Below, piece after piece: positions 32,691-42,952 of a DNA stretch of 64,000 nucleotides (the stretch's first letter is position 1; each line of letters begins with the position of its first letter). Position numbers and translations under genes: made by a program. This DNA is from Zygnema cylindricum (taxonomy: Eukaryota > Streptophyta > Zygnematophyceae > Zygnematales > Zygnemataceae): the NCBI GenBank assembly GCA_037447655.1, contig JBBHKE010000417.1:62001-126000 (forward strand). The letters run 5' to 3'. The notes beneath the pieces were generated by a model, which had not been told where the DNA came from, did no database searches, and saw only the letters and a list, made by a program, of their open reading frames with translations.

Positions 32691-33590
32691 GACAAAGGAA
32701 TGGGAGGTGGTGGACAAAGGAAAGGAGAAGGAGACGGGCATACTAATAGCAACCGGTTTGGCATTTATGTCACCTATTCTGAGGAACGTGGAGAATGATA
32801 CCGATACCTAGGACAAAAACAATATGGCAGCAAAACACTTCATTCTCCGCCATCTTACTCAAGGGCTTGTATCTTCTAATTTGCACGTTGAGAGGGCATC
32901 GGATCTTTGGGTGGCTCTCCTAGAGATGTACCGAAGTGGTAGAATTCAGCAATAATAGTTGGTTGATCAGAAAATTGATGCATATGTATATAAAGGGGGG
33001 AAGATGTTGGATTTTTCTAATGAGCTCGCAACACTTTTCGTGGAGATAGAGAGTGCTGGATAGGTTGAAACTGAAACCATGAAGGTTAATTGCTTGCTCA
33101 TGAAGTTACCAGATAAGTTGGAGAACATAGTCAACCGTGTGAAGGACTTGTCTGACTCAAGGTGGATATTGAATTCAATGGTAAGGATGATTCTAAATCA
33201 GGAGAATACGATTGAGATCCGCAGGGGAGGAAAGAGTGGGCAAGCCTTCGCAATTACAACCGATTGGAGGAACAAAAATTCTAGGAAACCGGTCGAAAAT
33301 TACAAAAGGGGGGGGCAAAAAAATCAGACCGACGAGGTAAGACCAAGGGCTCCCAAGGGTTTGTGCCATTTTTGTAAGAAACCAGAGCACTATATGGCGG
33401 AGTGCACTAAGTTAATCGAGCTGTGGTTAAAAGAGGGGCAGATTGGTGGACCACCGAGAGGAAAGAAAAAGGCCCTTGTGACACAGGTACATGAGGCGGA
33501 ATCCGAGGACGGGACAATGAGCTCTTATTGGATGAGGAGTTGGAGGCGCAAAACAAACTCGAAATTTTACGAAAGCAAAAATGTGCTTTC
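32690..33590 (+). pseudogene. gag: A gag (5'-truncated, broken)
   Basis: Begins in the Lys/Glu linker (EVVDKGKEKE). Capsid helices follow with RHLTQGLVSSNLHVE, a TAG near 32808, TAA near 32953 and TAG near 33061. From 33079 a long frame carries LPDKLENIVNRV, IEIRRGGKSG and an intact CCHC knuckle (CHFCKKPEHYMAEC, 33366-33407), then the acidic tail, with a frame change near 33515. Very similar to B gag. Confidence 0.85.
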
Positions 33591-34716
33591 GATGGAGTGA
33601 AAGGTGAAGCAAGCAAGATTGTAGATTCACGTGCCTCCATGCACATGTGTAAGGATAAACAGATGTTCACTAAGATAAGAAAGATTCCCACCATAGAGTT
33701 AGAGTACAAGGATGGGAGGATAGTCACTGCTACTCTTGTAGGATCGATAGATTTGAAAGTGTTAGTAGAAGGAAAGTCATCCATAGTTACATTATCTGAT
33801 GTATTGTTTATTCCGGAGCTGAACAAAAACCTCATCTCTACATCTTTATTAGATGATAAGAGTTTTGATACTAGCACTAAGAAAGGAGTCTTTACTGCTA
33901 GTTTTGAGGAGGAAGTTTATTTCACTGCTGAAAAAGGTTGCCTAGGAATGTTTAGGCTGATTTTAAGCAATGAAAAGAAGAAACTTTATTATGGTGGTGT
34001 TCATGATATAATGTTGTGGCATAAGAGGCTTGGGCTTGTGAATCTAGATAAGTTAAGAGAGATGAAATAGATGGGATTAATAGAAGGGATTCAGTTCGGT
34101 GAGAGTGAGAATCTAAGTGATTGTAGTGGATGTGCTCAAGGTAAAGCACACAGGTTACCCTTCCTAAAAACTGCCACCTAAACGGGAGAAAAGATTCTAG
34201 ATTTAGCACACAAAGATATTTGGGGACCGGCCATAATAACCTCACCCGGGGAGAAGAGATTTATGATTACTATCACCGATGATTGGTCTCGGTATTCCAG
34301 GGTGTATTTTTTGAAAAATAAGTCAAAGGCTCAGGAATAATTTAAACAATATAAAGCATAGAGTGAAAAACTCCATAAAACCCCAATCAAGAAAATAAGG
34401 AGTGACAATGGTGGAGAGTATACTTCTAACCAGTTTGAGGATTTTTTGACGGAAGATGGGGTCCAACACCAAAAGACAATTCGAGAAAACACGGAACAGA
34501 ATGGGGTAGCTGAAAGGTTAAATAGAACACTAAGTGATAGCGCTAGAAGTATGTTGTCAGATAAGAAGATAGGAAAAAGGTTTTGGGAAGAAGCAATAAA
34601 CTGTGCTAATTACCTCAAAAATAGAGTTTTTACTTAAGTGGTAAAAGGCCAAACACCTTATGAGAGATGGACCAGCCGGAAACCTTACATATCTCAATTA
34701 AATGTTTTCGGCAGTC
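33528..34716 (+). pseudogene. pol: A pol part 1: protease and integrase
   Basis: The frame 33528-34070 holds the protease, whose signature reads DSRAS (Gly changed to Arg), the GRIVTATLV strand and the HHCC finger start (WHKRLG). After a TAG at 34069 come CSGCAQGKAH, the first Asp region HKDIWG, the second Asp SDNGGEYTS near 34405, and E in EQNGVAERLNR (34494-34526). It ends at VFGSQV where B is inserted at AAGTG (34717-34721). Confidence 0.85.
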
Positions 34717-34721
34717 AAGTG

Positions 34722-35770
34722 TGAAACTCTGAGACCTCCATAAGTCCTCAGAGTGGACAGCTTCCAAGAAGCCTCTAGGATAATCCTGACCCCTTTGTGT
34801 TTAAGCAAAAATAACTGCTACCTTGGCAGACAAAAACTCTGACCAACTTCACCCCTGTGAAGACAAGACTCCCCTGAGTCGATAGCAAAAAGAATCTCTG
34901 AATTTGCTCCCTTGAGCAGTAAGTTATGGAGGGTCAAAGTTGACCTTTTGTAAAGAAGCTCTCTGGGAGAGGGGGTCCTATCTTCTAATTTTTCTAAGTC
35001 CTATCTCTCTCACAGACTCGATCTACTGATGTACGGAACCAATCAGAATTGAGTTCCGTACGTAAAAGTACAGCTGCCGGTGTACTTTATGTACGGACAT
35101 TGTACGACATGGCCAAAATGTCAACACATGTCAAATCCGGATTCGGTGCTATAATCTCCGGAGATTCCACAATCCAACGGAATTTCGCCACGCGTCATCC
35201 GATGTGGCGATGGCCACAAACCGCCGAAATCTTCCTCCGCGATCTCGCCGCTAATCCCGGCCGTCCGATTAAATTCGGCTTTAATCGTAGCCGTAATAAA
35301 TACATGCGCGGTATTTGTTTCTTTTACGAAACAAATGCGCGGTACTGATTTTTGTCCGTACCGTAAGTCGTACATTATATATTACTGGATCTATGTATCC
35401 CGTAATTCATTTCAGTTAAATGGTTTATCGCTTGTACACATATATAAATAATTATCAAACTATATGCTAGGTAACACTACCGCTAGATTAAACGGTTAAG
35501 GCTACCGGCTATTTCGTGTCTGCCGGCCGGCAGGTACAAGGATCAAATCTTGCCGCCGGCACATACATTTTAATTAAATAAATAAACCCTAATATAAAAT
35601 TCCCGTAAACCTCACGATAGGCAAGGTAGCCATGGCTCTAGCTTCCTCTCCAATTTCTCAGTGACTGCGACAAGTTTGAGAGTTGGAGAGAGAAGTTAGA
35701 GATAGACTGCCTCGACTTCTATATTTCTTTTCAGACCTAGAAAATACTAATAAAACCATTAGTTTCTACA
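34722..35770 (-). repeat. B 3' LTR
   Basis: TGAAACTCTGAG to GTTTCTACA. The purine tract follows as the minus strand of CTCCCCTTATTTTCTA (35771-35786). Contains the tRNA-like block at 35480-35562. Confidence 0.95.
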
Positions 35771-35783
35771 CTCCCCTTATTTT

Positions 35784-38700
35784 CTATTCAATCTTTAATT
35801 TCAGACCACACTTCTCCCTGCAAAAAATTAGCTTAGGGGAAGGCACAGGTTTGGTCATCATATCTGCTACCTTCTCACTATCTTGTCTGTACTCTAAACT
35901 GATTATTTTGTTTTCTACTTTCTCTCTAACAAAGCTGAGTCTGATGTCCATGTGTTTGGCTTTAAAATGGTGTTTAGGATTGGCAGAAATAGCAATTGCT
36001 GCCTGATTATCACAAAATATTTTCTGCACACCACTCTTAAGGTGACCAAGCTCACCAAGCAAAGACTTGACCCACATCAATTCTTTTACAGCAGAGCAAG
36101 AGGCCATATACTCAGCCTCCATGGTGGACTGAGCAATAACCTTTAGCTGTTTGCTACTCCAACAGCAAGCCCCATCACCCACATATAATACATATCCAGA
36201 AGTACATCTCCTCATCGGAGCATCACCATAACTGGCATCACTCCAAGTAGTGATGTCAGTATTCTCCCCACCCAAATGCAACCATAGATCTCTAGTTCCT
36301 ACCAAGTATCTAAGGACTCTCTTAGCTGCCTCCCAATCCTTCTTAGTGGGAGCATTTAGACTTCTACTCAGCACTCCTACAGCTGCAGCTAAATCCGGCC
36401 GGGTACAATTTATAAAATAGATTAGACTTCCCACTACTTGCCTGTAAGGAATAGTCTGCATGAACTTCTGTTCTTCAGGAGATAATTCCTCGTCTAAGAC
36501 TATGACTCCTTCTTCCTCACTCCCCTCACTTCCCTTCTTCAATTCCATTGGAGTTGTACAACTATTAGCTTTATCCATTTGAAATTTTTCAAGCATGTTC
36601 CCTATTGCTTCCTTTTGAGTCAATCTTATAATTTTTCTTTTTCGGTCTCTCTCTACTTGAATTCCCAAAATATATTTTGCTTCCCCCATATCCTTCATTT
36701 CAAATCTCCCCTTAAGATCGGTTTTCAGTTTATTAATTTTTTCCATTAATTTACTTAAAACAAGCAAATCATCAACATAAATTGCAATAAATATAACACC
36801 TTCCTCGTCTTAAAAAACATAGATTGAGTGATCTGAGCTGATCCGAATATATCCTAGACCGGTAAGAAACTCATCAAGCTTCTTATTCCACTATCGGGGC
36901 GCCTGTTTCAAACCATAAAGAGATTTAATCAGCCGGCATACCTTACTCTCCTCTCCTTCTTCAACAAACCCTTCGGGTTGTCGCATGAAGATCTCCTCTT
37001 CTAATTCTCCATGCAAAAAGGCTGTTTTGATGTCCATCTGGTGCACTTCCATGTCTTCCGCCGCTGCTAAACTGAGAAGTATGCGGACGGAGGGAAATCT
37101 GACCACCGGGGCAAAGGTTTCCTCGTAGTCAATTCCTTCCTTTTGTGTAAATCCCTTTGCCACTAATCTGGCCTTGTAGCGCTCGATTCTGTTATCTGGG
37201 TTCAGTTTTAGTTTGAAAACCCACTTACAACCGATTGGTTTTCAGTTAGGTGGACAGTCCACCAGCTCCCAAGTATCGGCTGCCATAATTGAAGCCATCT
37301 CCTCATTGATGGCTGTCTTCCACCGGTTTCTTTCTGGACAAGTCATCGCCTCTCGATAAGTTTGAGGTTCATCTTGATGAGATAGTTTAGTTACCTTGTT
37401 ATTAACCTGTTTTTCTTGCAGTCTTTTGCTACTTCTCCTCCCTCCTTCAAAATCTGAGGCCGGAATAGATGGTTCTCGTGGATTCTTTCGAACAAACTCG
37501 GCTTCTCCCCTATCCCTTGATTCCGAATCAATTTCCACCACCTCTTCCGCTTCGAGTAGAGTTGTCACTGGAGTTTCCACAGCCGAGTCCTTTTCGGTCT
37601 GATTTGTTCCTGCAAGAATGTCATCGTCTCTAAAACCTGGATAGTTAGGAAGGTCAAAGTCATCAGAATTTTCTGACTCAAATCTGATTTTTACTGACTT
37701 TGTATATTTGAAGGGATCCACAGACTTTCCTTCATCCATAACTACTAGATGCTTTACTAAGATTATATCTTCTCTTTTTAGATCATAAACTCTATATCCT
37801 TTAACATCCTCATCATATCCTAATAAGTATCCCGGTTTTCCTTTAGGATCTAGCTTCCAATTGGACCGATCAGTATCTAGACTGAATACTTGACTGCCGA
37901 AAACCTTTAAATGAGATAAGTCTGGTTTCCGGCCTGTATATCTCTCATAAGGTGTTTGATCTTTTATAGCTGAAGTAAGAACTCTATTTTTGAGGTAATT
38001 AGCATAGTTCATTGCTTCTGCCCAAAACCTTTTTCCTATCTTCTTATCCGACAACATACTTCTAGCACTATCACTTAGTGTTCTATTTAACCTTTCAGCT
38101 ACCCCATTCTGTTCAGGATTTTCTGGCACTGTCTTTTGGTGTTGAACCCCATCTTCCCTCAAAAAATCCTCAAACTGGTTAGAAGTATACTCTCCACCAT
38201 TGTCACTCCTTACTCTCTTGATTGGAGTTTCATGGAGTTTTTCGCTCCATGCTTTATATTGTCTAAAACAGTCCTCAGCCTCTGACTTGTTTTTCAAAAA
38301 ATATACTCGGGAATACCGAGACCAATCATTAGTTATAGTCATCATAAATCTCTTCCCCCCCGGTGAGGGCACTCTAGCCGGTCCCCAAATATCTGTGTGT
38401 ACTAGATCTAGAAGTTTTTCTCCCTTGTAGGTGGCTGTTTTTGGAAAGGGTAATCTGTGTGCTTTACCTTGAGCACACCCACTACAATCACTTATATCAT
38501 CACTCTCACTGAACTGAATCCCTTCCACCACTCCCATCTTTTTCATCTCTATTAACTTATCTAGATTCATATGCCCAAGCCTCTTATGCCACATCATAAT
38601 ATCATGAACACCAGCATAATAAAGTTTCTTCGTTTCATTACTTAAGATCAGCCTAAACATCCCATGGCTACCTTTCTCAGCAATGAAATAGACATCCTCC

Positions 38701-39011
38701 TCAAAACTAGCAGTAAAGACTCCTTCCCTAGTGCTAGTGAAAAAACCCTTATCATCTAATACTGATGTAGAGATAAGGTTTTTGTTCAGCCCCGGAATAA
38801 ACAATACATCGGAGAATGTTAATATGGATGTCTTTCCTTCTACTAACACTTTCAGATCTACCGATCCTACAAGAGTAGTGGTGACTATCCTCCCATCCCC
38901 GTACTCTATCTCTACGGTGGGAATCTTTCTTATCTTAGTGAACAGGTGTCTATCCTTACACATGTGCATTGAGGCACCTGAATCTATAATCCAGCCTGCT
39001 TCACCTTTCAA
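35784..39011 (-). pseudogene. pol: B pol: protease, integrase, RT, RNase H (three stops)
   Basis: Long frame 39011-37242: protease DSGAS with intact Asp (about 38985), GDGRIVTT, HHCC finger (WHKRLGH near 38595, CSGCAQGK near 38485), integrase D (HTDIWG), D (SDNGGEYTS, near 38205) and E (EQNGVAERLNR, near 38110), then the acidic linker and the start of RT. It stops at a TGA where the family has Arg (37242). RT continues to a TAG at a Gln position (36891), then to a TAA at a Glu position near 36812, with YVDD at 36768-36779 intact. The last frame, 36767-35784, has the complete RNase H (D in SDASYGDAPMRRCTSGY, MEAEYMAS, CDNQAAIA). Apart from these single-base stops the domains look complete, so inactivation is recent. 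Confidence 0.93.
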
Positions 39012-40141
39012 TCCACCGTAAGCACATTTCTGCTTCGTGGAATTTCAACCTCAGTTTTCGCCTCCAACTCCTCATCCAAAAGGAGCTCATCGTCCTCGTC
39101 CTCGGATTCCGCCTCAAGTACCTGTGTGACAAGGGCCTTTTTCATTCCTCTCGGGGTACCACCGGTCTGCCCCTCCTTTAACCGAAGCTCGGTTAGCTTG
39201 GTGCACTCTGCCATATAGTGCCCAGGTTTCTTACAAAAATGACATAAACCTTTGGGAGCCCTTGGTTCAAACTCGCCAACCTGTTTTTTCTGCTCCCTAC
39301 CCCCATAGTTTCCGACTGGTTTCCGGGAATCCTTGTTCCTCCAATCGGTCGCTGTTGCCAAGGCTTGGCCACTCTTTCCTCCCCTTCGGATCTCAATCGT
39401 ATTCTCTCGAACGAGAATCATCCCTACCACTGAGTTCCATATCCACCTTGAGTCCGGCAAGTCCTGCACACGGTTGACTATGTTCTCGAACTCATCGGGT
39501 AACTTCATCAGTAAACAGTTAACCTTTTCTTTTTCACGAAAATCTTTACCCGCACTCTCTAGCTTCATGAAGAGTGTACCAAGCTCATTGCAAAAATCCA
39601 ACATATTTCCCCCTTTGTATACATACTCCTTAACTTTCTGATCAGCCAACTGTTGTTGCTGAATCGTACCACTTCGGTACATCTCTATGAGAGCCATCCA
39701 AAGATCGGATGCCCTCTCTACCTGCAAATGAGGACATGCAAGTCCTTGAGTGAGATGGCGTAGGATGAAGTGCTTTGCCGCCATATTGTTGAAGTCCCAG
39801 GTTTCAGTATCATTCTCCTCGTTCCTCGGAATAGGTGACATGAATGCTAAACCAGTTGCTATTGGTGTGGTCGCCTCCTTCTCCTTTCCTTTGTCCACCA
39901 CCTCTCCTTCCTTTGTTTCCTCCGTTGAAGGTGAATCCTCTTTCCTGGTGAATCTGCTTCCTTTAAACCCTGGAGGAATTCGAAGACTTGATGGACGCCC
40001 CAATCGTCCACTCACTATCCCCCAAAACCTTTTTTCCCATAGAGCTCCTATCATCATACTTTCCCAGTATATGAAGCCAGTTCCATTAAAGATTGGTACC
40101 CTAGAGGGTGGGTCCTTAACCTGAAACTGTGAGACCTCCAT
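39008..40141 (-). CDS. gag: B Gag, full-length open frame (377 codons)
   Basis: The only full-length gag frame here. The start ATG (40141-40139) is inside the 5' LTR, 20 nt from its end, and codons 7-12 are the PBS. Residues 13-45 hold FNGTGFIYWE..M, LWEKRFWGIVSG, the UBN2-like N-terminus. Residues 50-110 are a Lys/Glu/Pro linker, 110-260 helical capsid with RHLTQGLACPH and LPDEFENIVNRVQDLP. The CCHC knuckle CHFCKKPGHYMAEC is near residues 302-315, and the acidic tail DEDDELLLDEELE is near 350-362. The frame ends a few codons past the point where relatives run on into protease. Relatives without this 1-nt deletion have one gag-pol frame. Whether it is expressed is unknown. Confidence 0.85.
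   Translation of the reverse strand: MEVSQFQVKDPPSRVPIFNGTGFIYWESMMIGALWEKRFWGIVSGRLGRPSSLRIPPGFKGSRFTRKEDSPSTEETKEGEVVDKGKEKEATTPIATGLAFMSPIPRNEENDTETWDFNNMAAKHFILRHLTQGLACPHLQVERASDLWMALIEMYRSGTIQQQQLADQKVKEYVYKGGNMLDFCNELGTLFMKLESAGKDFREKEKVNCLLMKLPDEFENIVNRVQDLPDSRWIWNSVVGMILVRENTIEIRRGGKSGQALATATDWRNKDSRKPVGNYGGREQKKQVGEFEPRAPKGLCHFCKKPGHYMAECTKLTELRLKEGQTGGTPRGMKKALVTQVLEAESEDEDDELLLDEELEAKTEVEIPRSRNVLTVD
40107..40121 (-). other. Primer-binding site of B
   Basis: The minus strand reads GGTTAAGGACCCACC, 13 of 15 to the tRNA-iMet half-site; both differences are in the anticodon part. Confidence 0.75.
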
Positions 40142-41170
40142 AAGTCTTCAGAGTGGACAGCTTCCAAGAAGCCTCTAGGATAATCCTGACCCCTTTGTGT
40201 TTAAGCAAAAGTAACTGCCACCCTGGCAGACAAAAACTCTGACCAACTTCACCCCTGTGAAGACAAGACTCCCCTGAGTCGATAGCAAAAAGAATCTCTG
40301 AATTTGCTCCCCTGAGCAGTAAGTTATGGAGGGTCAAAGTTGACCTTTTGTACAGAAGCTCTCTGGGAGAGGGGGTCCTATCTTCTAATTTTTCTAAGTC
40401 CTATCTCTCTCACAGACTCGATCTACTGATGTACGGAACCAATCAGAATTGAGTTCCGTACGTAAAAGTACAGCTGTCGGTGTACTTTATGTACGGACAT
40501 TGTACGACATGGCCAAAATGTCGACACATGTCAAATCCGGATTCGGTGCCATAATCTCCGGAGATTCCACAATCCAACGGAATTTCGCCACGCGTCATCC
40601 GATTTGGCGATGGCCACAAACCGCCGAAATCTTCCTCCGCGATCTCGGCGCTAATCCCGGCCGTCCGATTAAATTCGGCTTTAATCGTAGCCGTAATAAA
40701 TACATGCGCGGTATTTGTTTCTTTTACGAAACAAATGCGCAGTACTGATTTTTGTCCGTACCATAAGTCGTACATTATATATTACTGGATCTATGTATCC
40801 CGTAATTCATTTCAGTTAAATGGTTTATCGCTTGTATACATATATAAATAATTATCAAACTATATGCTAGGTAACACTACCGCTAGATTAAACGGTTAAG
40901 GCTACCGACTATTTCGTGTCTGCCGGCCGGCAGGTACAAGGGTCAAATCCTGCCGCCGGCACATACATTTTAATTAAATAAATAAACCCTAATATAAAAT
41001 TCCCGTAAACCTCAGGATAGCCAAGGTAGCCATGGCTCTAGCTTCCTCTCCAATTTCTCAGTGACTGCGACAAGTTTGAGAGTTGGAGAGAGAAGTTAGA
41101 GATAGACTGCCTCGACTTCTATATTTCTTTTCAGACCTAGAAAATACTAATAAAACCATTAGTTTCTACA
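40122..41170 (-). repeat. B 5' LTR
   Basis: Pairs with 34722-35770. The constant-loop hairpin is at 41048-41088 (CTCCAATTTCTCA with TGAGAGTTGGAG, loop GTGACTGCGACAAGTT). Confidence 0.95.
40880..40962 (+). other. tRNA-like block in B 5' LTR (antisense)
   Basis: CGCTAGATTAAACGGTTAAGG (A-box-like) then GGGTCAAATCC (one mismatch from a B box) within TGCCG/CGGCA pairing. The 3' LTR copy at 35480-35562 has GGATCAAATCT. Confidence 0.6.
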
Positions 41171-41175
41171 AAGTG

Positions 41176-42947
41176 TTCAGTCTAGTTACATATCAGTCTA
41201 ATTAGAAGCTAGATCCTAAAGGAAAACCGGGGTACTTATTAGGATATGATGAGGATGTAAAAGGATACAAATTTTATAATCTAAAAAGGGAAGATATAAT
41301 CTTAGTAAAGCATCTAATAGTTATGGATGAAGGAAAGTCTGTGGATCCCTTCAGGTATACAATGTAAGGGAAAATGAGATTTTAGTGAGAATATGTCGAT
41401 GACTTTGAGCTTCCTTACTATCCAGGTTTTAGAGAAGATGACATTCTTACACGTACAATTTAGACCGAAAAGGACTTGGTCGCGGAAACTCTAGTAACAA
41501 CTCTACCCGAAGCGCAAGACGTGGTGGAAATTGATTCGGAATCCTGGGACACTGAAGACGCCGAGATTATTCGAAATAACCCACGAGAACCATCTATTTA
41601 GGCCACAAATTTTGAGGGAGGAAGGAGGAGTAGCAAAAGGTTGGAAGAAAATTAGGTTAATAAGAAGGTAACAAAACTATCTCATCTGGATGAACCGCAG
41701 ACTTATGGAGAGGCGATAAATTGTCCAAAAAGAAACCGGTGGAAGACAGCCATCAAAGAGGAGAAGGCCTCAATTATCGCAGCAAATACTTGGGAGCTAG
41801 TGGATTGTCTATCTAACGAAAAACCAATCGGTTGTAAGTGGTTGTTCAAATTAAAACTGAACCCGGATAACACTATTGAGCGTTACAAGGCTTGGTTAGT
41901 GGCAAAAGGATTTACACAAAAAGAGGGAATCGACTACGAGGAAACCTTTGCCCCGGTCGTCAGATTTCCATTTGTCCGCATACTTCTCAGTTGTCAGCAG
42001 CGGACGACATGGAAGTGCACTAGATGGACATCAAGGCATCATTTTTGCTTAGAGAATTGGAAGAGGAGATCTTTATGCAACAACCCGAAGGATTTGTGGA
42101 GCAATGAGAGGAGAGTAAGGTATGTTAGCTGATTAAATCTCTTTATGGTTTAAAATAGGCACCACGACAGTGGAATAACAAGCTTGATGAGTTTTTTACC
42201 GGTCTGGGATATATCCGGATCAGCTCAGTTCACTCTATCTATGTTTTTTAAGATGAGGAAGGTATTATTTTTATTGCAATTTATGTTGATGATTTGCTTC
42301 TTTAAAGTAAATCAATGGACAAAAATAATAAACTGTAACGGATCTTAAGGGAATATTTGAGATGAAAAATATGGGGGAGACAAAATATATTTTGGGAATT
42401 CAAGTATAAAAAGACCGAGAAACAAAGATTATAAGACTTGCTCAGAAAGAAGCAATAGGGAACATGTTGGAAAATTTTCAAATGGATAAGGCTTATGGTT
42501 GTATAACTCCAATGGAGTTAAAAAAAAGTGAGGGGAGTGTGGAAGAAGGAGTCATAATCTTAGACGAAGAATTAGGTCCTGAAAAATAGAAAATCATGCA
42601 CACTATTCCTTACAGGCAAGTATTGGGAAGCATAATTTATTTTATGAATTAGACTCAAACGGATTTAGCTGCAGTTGTAGGAGTGCTGAGTAGAAGTCTA
42701 AATGCTCCCACTAAGAGATATTGGGAGGGAGCTAAAAGAATCTTTAGATATTTGATAGGAAATAGGGATTTATGATTGCATTTGGGGGGGGGGATAATAA
42801 CATCACTACTTCGAGTGATGTCAGTTATGGTGATGCTCCGATGAGGAGATGTACTTCTGGATATGTATTATAAGTGGGTGATAGGGCTTGTTGCTGGAGT
42901 AGCAAATAGCAAAAACTTATTGCTCACTCCACTATGGAGGCTGATTA
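41176..42947 (+). pseudogene. pol: A pol part 2: pre-RT, RT, RNase H start
   Basis: Continues the VFGSQ frame broken at 34716. The linker has several stops (for example near 41367, 41461, 41600 and 41655). An open frame 41800-42132 carries [21 protein letters not shown] and [16 protein letters not shown], then shifts near 41995. YVDD is intact near 42282-42293, but stops flank it (near 42249 and 42304). RNase H starts at SDVSYGDAPMRRCTSGY near 42818 and ends at MEADY before C (TATAG, 42948-42952). Many stops; older than B. Confidence 0.85.
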
Positions 42948-42952
42948 TATAG

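Larger units (their letters stand above)
34722..41170 (-). mobile_element. Copia element B, youngest complete copy
   Basis: TSD AAGTG at 34717-34721 and 41171-41175. Two LTRs of exactly 1049 bp with about 20 differences counted by eye (about 2%). All parts are present: PBS, gag, protease, integrase, RT, RNase H, purine tract. Three in-frame stops and one 1-nt gag-pol frameshift silence it. Inserted in A's integrase. Confidence 0.95.

Noticed and set aside
35049-35348. Open frame of 99 codons (also at 40449-40748 and, antisense, 35121-35375 and 40443-40775)
   Set aside because: It is repeated only because both B LTRs contain it; no start context, domain or codon signal, and the LTR has a different role.
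39000-39030. Programmed gag-pol frameshift in B
   Set aside because: No slippery heptamer or following stem is visible, and E1 and C read through this point in one frame, so a 1-nt deletion in B is simpler.
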